DNA of 8,907 nt, from assembly GCA_945865705.1 (NCBI GenBank), contig CAMBEY010000109.1:1-8907 (forward strand). Direction: 5' to 3'. Source of the DNA: Candidatus Sulfopaludibacter sp. SbA3. GTDB lineage: Bacteria > Acidobacteriota > Terriglobia > 2-12-FULL-54-10. Positions 1 through 5,008 of this stretch are shown piece by piece (the stretch's first letter is position 1; every line of letters starts with the position of its first letter). The position numbers and the translations under genes are program-made. The notes beneath the pieces were generated by a model, which worked only from the letters and a program-made list of their open reading frames with translations, was not told the DNA's origin and ran no database searches.

Positions 1-1355
1 TCGTCTTCAGAGAACAGCACCACGTGATCCACACTCTCGAGTCCGCCAATGGCCTCGGCGCGATCCTGCTCGGGGACAATGGGGCGGCTCTCGCCCTTCA
101 GACGTTTCACGGAGGCGTCGGAGTTCATGCCCACAATCAGCACGTCGCCCAGCTTCTTGGCCTCGCGCAGCAGGTAGATATGGCCGGGATGCAGCAGGTC
201 GAAGCAGCCGTTGGTGAATACCATCTTGCGGCCCTCGCGGCGAAGGTGCTCGGCGATGACGCGCATCTCTTCGCGGGTGCGCAACTTGGTCTCGGCGGAA
301 GACTGCCGCACCGCCAACTCGCGCTCGATCTCATATGGATAGACAACCGCCGCCCCTGCTTTGCTCACCGCGACGGCGGCGGCGGAGTTGCCCAATTGCG
401 CCGCCTCGGCGAACGACGCGCCCGAGGCGGCGGCCAGCGCGAAAGCAGCCAGCACAGTATCGCCCGCGCCGGTTACGTCGAAGACTTCGCGCGCGCTGGT
501 GGGAAAATGATGGAAGCCGCGACGATGCACCAGGCTCAGACCCTCGGCGCCGCGCGTTACCAGCAGCGCCTCGATGCTCCAGTCAGCCAGCCGCTCCTGA
601 ATGGCGCGCGCCCATCCAGCGTCGCCGTCTTCATCGCCATCGCGTCCGGAGGAGACGATGGTCAGACCCAGCGCGGACTCGGCCTCCATGGCGTTGGGGG
701 TCAGCACGGAAGCTCCGCGATAGCGGTCGAAATTGCGCTCCTTGGGATCGATGAAGATGGGCTTGCCGGCCGAGCGCGCCAGCGCGATCAGGCGCTGCAA
801 TAGCTCCGGCGGCAGCGCTCCCTTGGCGTAATCGGAGATGACCATGCCCAGCACGCTGGAAATTTGCTCGGCGGCAAAACGGAATACCCGCTCTATGGTT
901 TCCGGCAGCAGCGGATGGCGGGATTCGTCGTCCAAGCGCAGCATCTGCTGATGGCCCTGAGCGATGTGGCCCATATTGGCGCGGCCCGGTTGCACGGCGA
1001 CGACGCGCGTCTTCACCGTGGTTTTGCGACCCGGCTCGCGGATGACCACCATGGATTCACAGCCACGCGTGCCGTGCAGGCGGTCTTCCAGGATATCGGC
1101 GGCGGCATCTTCACCGGCCACGGCGATCGTCGAGATGCGTCCGCCGAGCGAGCCGATGTTGCGCACCACGTTACCCGCGCCGCCCAGTTGCTCGCGCGAT
1201 TGCTGCACCAACACCACGGGCGTCGGAGCTTCCGGCGAAATGCGCCCCGCCTCACCATATATGGTGCGATCCAGCATGAAGTCGCCCACCACGAGCAGGC
1301 GCACGCCAGCCACGCGCCGCAGCAGGTCCGCAATGCTCTGTGATTCGCCAGACAT
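1..1355 (-). CDS. hldE: Bifunctional heptose-7-phosphate kinase / heptose-1-phosphate adenylyltransferase (3' end outside window)
   Basis: HldE makes ADP-heptose for the LPS inner core in the cytoplasm: the N-terminal PfkB-type kinase phosphorylates heptose-7-phosphate and the C-terminal cytidylyltransferase-like domain adds AMP to heptose-1-phosphate. The reading frame stays open from the ATG at 1355 to the window edge (451 residues seen; E. coli HldE is 477). Kinase signatures are GDFMLDR (24-30), GRISPEAPTPVV (37-48), the GGAGNV sugar-binding segment (58-63), SDYAKGAL (174-181) and DVTGAGDT (293-300) with catalytic Asp299. The transferase domain starts near 360 and shows TNGCFDLLHPGH (381-392; HxGH nucleotide-binding motif) and VKRLKGESRP (416-425). 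A GGGAG ribosome-binding site lies 8 nt before the ATG. Compared with remembered E. coli sequence there is an insertion of about 13 residues at 121-133. Roughly 60 residues of the transferase domain are missing by comparison with E. coli, only because the window ends. The identification is very secure. Confidence 0.96.
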   Translation of the reverse strand, partial: MSGESQSIADLLRRVAGVRLLVVGDFMLDRTIYGEAGRISPEAPTPVVLVQQSREQLGGAGNVVRNIGSLGGRISTIAVAGEDAAADILEDRLHGTRGCESMVVIREPGRKTTVKTRVVAVQPGRANMGHIAQGHQQMLRLDDESRHPLLPETIERVFRFAAEQISSVLGMVISDYAKGALPPELLQRLIALARSAGKPIFIDPKERNFDRYRGASVLTPNAMEAESALGLTIVSSGRDGDEDGDAGWARAIQERLADWSIEALLVTRGAEGLSLVHRRGFHHFPTSAREVFDVTGAGDTVLAAFALAAASGASFAEAAQLGNSAAAVAVSKAGAAVVYPYEIERELAVRQSSAETKLRTREEMRVIAEHLRREGRKMVFTNGCFDLLHPGHIYLLREAKKLGDVLIVGMNSDASVKRLKGESRPIVPEQDRAEAIGGLESVDHVVLFSED

Positions 1356-1384
1356 CGATTCCGCTCCCAACCCAGCCGCAAAGG

Positions 1385-1406
1385 CCAGCAGTATACCAGC
1401 AGTATA
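1385..1406 (-). repeat. Two perfect tandem copies of an 11-bp unit upstream of hldE
   Basis: On the minus strand the unit TATACTGCTGG occurs twice back to back, 30-51 nt upstream of the hldE start. Each copy contains TATACT, a 5/6 match to a sigma70 -10 hexamer, so the repeat may place two -10-like boxes 11 bp apart in front of hldE. No good -35 hexamer is visible at 16-18 bp from either box, so promoter function is only a suggestion. Confidence 0.5.
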
Positions 1407-1468
1407 GATGTATCAGACTATGCCCGATTCTGCCATCGGTGTTTGTATAGCAGCGCGGCTCTGTGGCT

Positions 1469-2503
1469 TCAAAGTTCCAGAACCGTGGGGCTACCGGCGG
1501 GCGTCGCGCTTAATTTATCGAGGCCCCGCCGCAAGGCAGGCTCGATCAGCGCGTACATCACGAAGCAATCCAGCGCGAAGACGGGAAATCCCAGATAGCC
1601 CACCACTGGCATGGCGAAGATACGCCACTCAGGAAATATTGGGAAGGTGTAAACCCAGCGCGCCGCCGCCGCGTGATTCCAGAACTCCCACAGGATCCCG
1701 CAGATTGCACCTGCCCACAGCAGCGCGTTCAGCCGCGAGCGGTCGCCGCGCCGCCCCTGTTGGCTAAAGGCGCGCCAGAGCGAGTCGTGGCCGAGGCGCA
1801 TATTGATGGGTTCGAGCAGCAGGACGGGTCCCAGCCACACCGCTCCGAACAGGTAGATGCCGACTGACTGCGGCAGCAAGACTGGAACGAGGAAGAAGAC
1901 GATTCCTACCGCCATGCTCGCCAGACTCAGTGCATTCCAGGCAGTGTGTGCTGGAGTCGGCAGAGGCGCGGCACCCCATGGCTCATTTTCCTCCGCAGGC
2001 TCCGGGTCGGCTTCCTCCGCAGGCTCCGGCTGGGCATTCCAGTCCATGGCGCGCAACAGGGTGGCGGTGGTGAATACGCCCGGCCAGATGGTCGCGAACG
2101 CCCAGACGAACGCGATCACTCGCAATGCGCTATTGCTGGGCAAGCCGGCGTAAATCCAATTGTGCAGACGAAGGTTGTAGACCTCGAAGATCATCCACAG
2201 CGGTATGGAACAAATCGTCAGCAGCAGGAAATGGCGGCGATTGTCGCGCAGTAAGGAACGGCCACGCAACGCGGCGATTGCGCCGTCGGCCCACAGGATA
2301 TAGCCGGTCCAGCATAGCGGAGTGAAGAACACTTCCACGATGACCACATCCATGGCGTTCAGGAACATGGCTCCGATAAGCAGCACGGCCCCGACCGTCC
2401 CATGGCGCGGCAGCGGTCGCAGGTGTGGCAACGCGCGGAAGCGGCGCACCAGCAGCACCGCCAGCGCGATGGCCATGAGCGATCCCAGATTATTCAGGTT
2501 CAC
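1469..2503 (-). CDS. Multi-pass inner-membrane protein with internal duplication, function unknown
   Basis: I do not recognise a characterised family. The 344-residue protein has about eight hydrophobic segments (roughly 36-60, 90-108, 127-150, 190-211, 216-231, 258-274, 295-318, plus a short one near 6-19). The two halves look related. IPLWMIFEVYNLRLHNWIYAG (100-120) aligns with CGILWEFWNHAAAARWVYTF (268-287), sharing a W-x(2)-F/E-x(2)-N-x(5)-W-x-Y pattern. They are joined by an acidic Pro/Glu/Ala linker (about 158-175). The C-terminal half also has MPVVGYLGFPVFALDCFVMY (298-317). Translation probably starts at a GTG (2503). An ATG nine codons later with GGGA just upstream is an alternative. 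The gene begins 38 nt after the DUF2147 gene ends and lies 113 nt before hldE, all in the same direction, so co-transcription and an envelope role are plausible but inferred. Confidence 0.8.
   Translation of the reverse strand: MNLNNLGSLMAIALAVLLVRRFRALPHLRPLPRHGTVGAVLLIGAMFLNAMDVVIVEVFFTPLCWTGYILWADGAIAALRGRSLLRDNRRHFLLLTICSIPLWMIFEVYNLRLHNWIYAGLPSNSALRVIAFVWAFATIWPGVFTTATLLRAMDWNAQPEPAEEADPEPAEENEPWGAAPLPTPAHTAWNALSLASMAVGIVFFLVPVLLPQSVGIYLFGAVWLGPVLLLEPINMRLGHDSLWRAFSQQGRRGDRSRLNALLWAGAICGILWEFWNHAAAARWVYTFPIFPEWRIFAMPVVGYLGFPVFALDCFVMYALIEPALRRGLDKLSATPAGSPTVLEL
1989..2029. repeat. In-frame 24-bp-period tandem repeat encoding an acidic linker
   Basis: A 17-bp sequence (TCCTCCGCAGGCTCCGG) occurs at 1989-2005 and again at 2013-2029. 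The period of 24 bp is exactly eight codons. In the membrane protein on the minus strand it encodes EPAEEADP followed by EPAEENEP, the flexible acidic connector between the two duplicated halves. Length variation among relatives would be expected here. Confidence 0.75.
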
Positions 2504-2541
2504 GGATCAGATATCCCACCGCGACGGGCATTGTGCCGCGG

Positions 2542-2988
2542 TTACTCTTCGCGGGTCCAGGTTTGAGTTTTGCTTAGGAAGGCGATGGAGCCTTTCACCA
2601 GTAGCTTTTTGCCGCCCTCGGAGGTCTCCAGTTTGCAGTTGACGATACGACCGGAGTCGGGATCGAGCAGCTTGCCGCCGCTCCACTTGTCGCCGTCCTT
2701 CACCATGTCCCAGATCAGCTCGAGGCCAGCCATGGGCTTGTCCTTTTTGTCGTCCTTGCACTTCACGCACTTGGCGGTGGGGTCTTCGTAGTTGTTCTTC
2801 AGGACCTTCTCGATCTTCCCGGCGAGCTTGCCGCCCGTTTCCGAGATGCGAATCAGCGTGGTTTCGTCCTTTACGACATTCTTCCACAAACCGATGGCGG
2901 TATTCTGCGCGAATGCGGGCGCGGCCAGCAGGGTCGCCAACAGGGTCGTCAACAACGCGAATGCGAACACGGACACAGTGCGTTTCAT
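2542..2988 (-). CDS. Secreted DUF2147 family protein
   Basis: A small exported protein of 148 residues, the usual length for DUF2147 (PF09917). The N-terminus is a clear Sec signal peptide: MKR, a hydrophobic core at about 5-24, and an Ala-rich AFA|QN cleavage site near residue 27. The mature part begins with the family's GLWK (33-36), followed by a GGKLAGKIEK segment (52-61), a CVKC pair (C74, C77), MAGLELIWDM (86-95), WSGGKLLDPDSGR (102-114) and a closing TQTWTREE (141-148). The fold is expected to be a lipocalin-like beta-barrel in the periplasm. Its biochemical role is not established. C118 sits where other members often have Tyr or another residue, by my recollection. A strong GAGGAG ribosome-binding site at 3002-2997 is 8 nt before the ATG. 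It is the first gene of a possible three-gene run with the membrane protein and hldE. Confidence 0.88.
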   Translation of the reverse strand: MKRTVSVFAFALLTTLLATLLAAPAFAQNTAIGLWKNVVKDETTLIRISETGGKLAGKIEKVLKNNYEDPTAKCVKCKDDKKDKPMAGLELIWDMVKDGDKWSGGKLLDPDSGRIVNCKLETSEGGKKLLVKGSIAFLSKTQTWTREE

Positions 2989-3036
2989 GTAATGGTCTCC
3001 TCAATCCGGGTCATTCTGTAATGCGAAATCATCACA

Positions 3037-3042
3037 ATTATA
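3037..3042 (-). promoter_or_regulatory. Probable -10 box upstream of the DUF2147 gene
   Basis: The minus strand reads a perfect TATAAT, 49 nt before the DUF2147 ATG, in the AT-rich gap after the CoA-transferase gene. The -35 region around 3060-3066 (AGTCAC on the minus strand) is a poor match, so the assignment rests mainly on the -10 hexamer and position. Confidence 0.45.
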
Positions 3043-3082
3043 CCGGGTGCAGAATTATGGTGACTTGAAATTATTGTAGTTC

Positions 3083-4366
3083 CTAAACAATCCCGCTCTT
3101 GTGCAAGCGCTCGAGTTCCAGAGCGGAGAACGATAGCAGTCCGCTATAGACTTCCTCATTGTGCTCGCCGAGGGCGGGGGCGGGGCGGCGGATGCGGCAG
3201 CTCATCTCGCTGAACTTGGCAAACTCTCCGGGAAACAACACTGGCTCGGACCGGCCGGGGACGGCGACAGGCTCCCAAAAGTTGCGGGCGGTAAGTTGGT
3301 CGTCCTGAAGAATGTCCGCGGTGCTGGCGACTGGGTAACCCAACATGCCGCGCTCGACAACGCCATTGAGGAACTCTGACTTAGTGAGTCGCTCGAAAAA
3401 CATTCCAATCGGAGCCTCCAGCTCATCCACTTCCGCTTGAGTTAGTGTGGCTACTTCAAACTTGTCCCAATCCTTGTTTCTCATTACCTCAGACGCAAGG
3501 CCGAGTGAGTCCATCCACTTAGTGAGTTCGCGATTGGTTTTTTGACCGGCGGGACCGCCGTAGATAATGTAAGTAAGATAGCCATCTTTACAGGGCCAGA
3601 CGGCGCGGAACTTGGCACCGGTGATGGTGCGGCCGGTCATGTACTCGCCCTCGCGGGTGACCAGTTCTCGGTTGAAGTCCCAGAACATGGGCGCATGAAC
3701 GCACAAGATCACGCAGGCCTGCTGCGCCGAGACGTCCACCATCTGGCCTGCTCCGCCGCCCTGCCGGTAATGCAGCGCAGTCATCGTGCCCATCGCGGCA
3801 TACATTGACGTCCACGCCTCCGACTGCGGCATCGAGATACGTAAGGGCGTCTCGCCGGGATAGCCGGTCAACGACATAATGCCCGCCGAGGCCATAATCT
3901 CCAAGTCACTGGCGAGGAAGTCGCGGTAAGGGCCGGTTTGTCCAAAGGGAGTGATTGCCGTGTAGATCAGACCTGGGTTGTCACTCCTGAGTGACTCGTA
4001 TCCCAGACCGAGTGAGTTCATGTAACCAGGCGCGAATGACTCGATGACGATGTCAGCCATAGCGGCTAGTTGGCGGAAGATTCCCTGCCCTTCCGCCGAT
4101 TCCAAATGCAGAGTGATCCCACGCTTATTATTGTTGTAAGAAAGCCAGAACAGACTGTGCTGCGCGCCAGAGGGGTCCGTGTGAAATGGCGCGCGGCGAC
4201 GTCCCGCATCGCCCGCCAACGGCTCGACCTTGATGACGTCCGCGCCCAGGTCGCCAAGTATCTTGCCGCACATATGCCCCAGCGGCGTGGTCAGATCGAG
4301 CACACGAAGGCCGTGCAGCGCGAAGGCTTCCCTCTGGCTCGGAGTTTGTGCGATGATATTATCCAT
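3083..4366 (-). CDS. CaiB/BaiF family (class III) CoA-transferase
   Basis: This family moves coenzyme A between carboxylic acids through an enzyme-bound aspartyl-CoA intermediate and acts as an interlocked dimer in the cytoplasm. With the ATG at 4366 the protein has 427 residues, a typical length. Using that numbering, GLRVLDLTTPLGHMCGKIL (19-37) leads into LGDLGADVIKVEP (37-49), followed by NNNKRGITLHL (78-88), ADIVIESFAPG (104-114) and AITPFGQTGPYRDF (137-150). Next comes SDLEIMASAGIMSLTG, whose Asp154 is the probable catalytic nucleophile, and the family's central Gly-rich GGGAGQMVDVS (203-213). A TTG two codons upstream (4372) is an alternative start, and neither start has a good ribosome-binding site. 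The substrate cannot be read from sequence: no acyl-CoA dehydrogenase, ligase or second transferase subunit is adjacent. Its start codon overlaps that of divergent hicB. Confidence 0.92.
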   Translation of the reverse strand: MDNIIAQTPSQREAFALHGLRVLDLTTPLGHMCGKILGDLGADVIKVEPLAGDAGRRRAPFHTDPSGAQHSLFWLSYNNNKRGITLHLESAEGQGIFRQLAAMADIVIESFAPGYMNSLGLGYESLRSDNPGLIYTAITPFGQTGPYRDFLASDLEIMASAGIMSLTGYPGETPLRISMPQSEAWTSMYAAMGTMTALHYRQGGGAGQMVDVSAQQACVILCVHAPMFWDFNRELVTREGEYMTGRTITGAKFRAVWPCKDGYLTYIIYGGPAGQKTNRELTKWMDSLGLASEVMRNKDWDKFEVATLTQAEVDELEAPIGMFFERLTKSEFLNGVVERGMLGYPVASTADILQDDQLTARNFWEPVAVPGRSEPVLFPGEFAKFSEMSCRIRRPAPALGEHNEEVYSGLLSFSALELERLHKSGIV

Positions 4367-4598
4367 GGCCAAGGTGAAATCAGCTCAGGCTTTCAATCTA
4401 GAGTTTAAGCTCTACCGCGAGGCGGACAGCCGCTGGCTGGCCGATATTCCCGCGCTGCCTGGAGTAACCGCTTACGGACGTACGCGAAAGCAAGCTGTGG
4501 CTGCGGCTCAGGCTCTTGCTTTGCGGCTTATTGCCGACCGGCTAGAGCACGGCGAAACCGTTCCAGGCGAAATGCAGGTTTCCTTCGTTGCAGCCTGA
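4353..4598 (+). CDS. hicB: HicB-like antitoxin
   Basis: HicB binds and neutralises its partner HicA, an mRNA-cleaving toxin. The 81-residue product (77 if the second ATG at 4365 is used) has the short HicB core: beta-strand FNLEFKLYREAD (14-25), then RWLADIPALPGVTAYGRT (27-44), matching the family's W-x-A-x-(I/V)-P-x-L-P-G-V-x-x-(Y/E)-G-x-T pattern. A helix rich in Ala (46-62) follows. It lacks the C-terminal ribbon-helix-helix or HTH DNA-binding domain found in longer HicB proteins, so autoregulation by direct binding is doubtful. The 4353 start is preferred because GGAG (4341-4344) lies 8 nt upstream. Four residues before the second ATG are then lost if the shorter start is real. The stop overlaps the hicA start in another frame, indicating translational coupling. 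The 5' end overlaps the divergent CoA-transferase gene. Confidence 0.82.
   Translation: MILSMAKVKSAQAFNLEFKLYREADSRWLADIPALPGVTAYGRTRKQAVAAAQALALRLIADRLEHGETVPGEMQVSFVAA
4399..4414. repeat. Near-perfect 16-bp palindrome inside hicB, upstream of the CoA-transferase start
   Basis: TAGAGTTTAAGCTCTA reads the same on both strands at seven of eight symmetric pairs. It lies 33-48 bp upstream of the minus-strand CoA-transferase ATG, where that gene's promoter should be, and 46-61 bp into hicB. It could be an operator for the divergent pair, or could simply reflect the codons for a beta-strand of HicB. Confidence 0.35.
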
Positions 4599-4815
4599 AC
4601 ATCCAAAAAACTGGCCCTCCACTAAAGCCAGTCGTGCATTATCGGCCCTTCTTCGTAATGGGTGGCGCATCAAACGGCAAAAAGGCTCACATCGAATTCT
4701 AAGTCGTGGCGGGTGGCCTGATGTTCTGTTCGCCTATCACGATCGAGCAACGCTCGGTCCCTTAGCGATGAAGTTGCTTGCGGAGAAGACCGGTCTAAAG
4801 CCCGATAGCCTCTGA
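4588..4815 (+). CDS. hicA: HicA-like toxin (mRNA interferase)
   Basis: HicA toxins are small double-stranded-RNA-binding-fold proteins that cut mRNA using a single histidine. This 75-residue product has the expected order: a helix (TKASRALSALLRNGWR, 12-27), strand RIKRQKGSHRIL (27-38) with the catalytic-type His35 in GSH, a second strand with VLFAYHD (46-52), and a C-terminal helix ending EKTGLKPDSL (66-75). The usual HicA motif is GSHH and a VPxH strand. Here they are GSHR and FAYH, which I associate with a divergent subgroup. There is no ATG: the likely start is TTG at 4588, preceded by AGG (4576-4578) and located before the hicB stop at 4596-4598, so the genes overlap by 11 nt. The order antitoxin then toxin is common for hicBA variants. 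The active-site histidine is intact, so the toxin is probably functional. Confidence 0.82.
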   Translation: MQPEHPKNWPSTKASRALSALLRNGWRIKRQKGSHRILSRGGWPDVLFAYHDRATLGPLAMKLLAEKTGLKPDSL

Positions 4816-4854
4816 TTGCCAATCTGGAAATCGGCGGCGTAACTGTCCCGCGCT

Positions 4855-4866
4855 GCCGCGCGCGGC
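4855..4866. repeat. GC-only 12-bp palindrome after hicA
   Basis: GCCGCGCGCGGC is a perfect palindrome in the 193-nt gap between hicA and serA. It lies within a very GC-rich stretch (about 4847-4880) that also repeats TCCCGCGC at its two ends. The next T-run (4890-4894) is more than 20 nt away, so a standard intrinsic terminator is not convincing. Confidence 0.3.
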
Positions 4867-4892
4867 GCGTCCCGCGCAAACGCACCCGCTTT

Positions 4893-4922
4893 TTGACATT
4901 TCCAACCGCCGTACTCTAATAT
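4893..4922 (+). promoter_or_regulatory. Sigma70-like promoter for serA
   Basis: A perfect TTGACA -35 box (4893-4898) is followed after 18 bp by TAATAT (4917-4922; 4/6 to the -10 consensus). This is about 87 nt before the serA ATG and after the end of hicA, so serA is likely transcribed on its own with a leader of roughly 80 nt. Confidence 0.6.
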
Positions 4923-5008
4923 CGATAGATTCAGGGCTGTGATTCTGTCCTTACTATGCGGCCTCGCGTCGCACCGCCACATTTCAGATTCAGGCAGGTA
5001 ACGAAACC

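Noticed and set aside
24..803. Long open plus-strand frame opposite hldE
   Set aside because: It is the antisense shadow of the hldE frame, which carries clear kinase motifs. The plus-strand product has no recognisable domain and shows the composition of a GC-rich shadow frame.
2507..3004. 165-codon minus-strand frame overlapping the DUF2147 gene
   Set aside because: The 2542-2988 frame has a signal peptide, strong ribosome-binding site and DUF2147 motifs. The other is a highly charged shadow.
3501..4017. Recurring CCGAGTGAGT (3501-3510 and 4008-4017) and similar GAGTGA words in the CoA-transferase gene
   Set aside because: Both copies encode the same Ser-Leu-Gly-Leu tetrapeptide with the same codons. 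With no regular spacing this is most simply codon preference.
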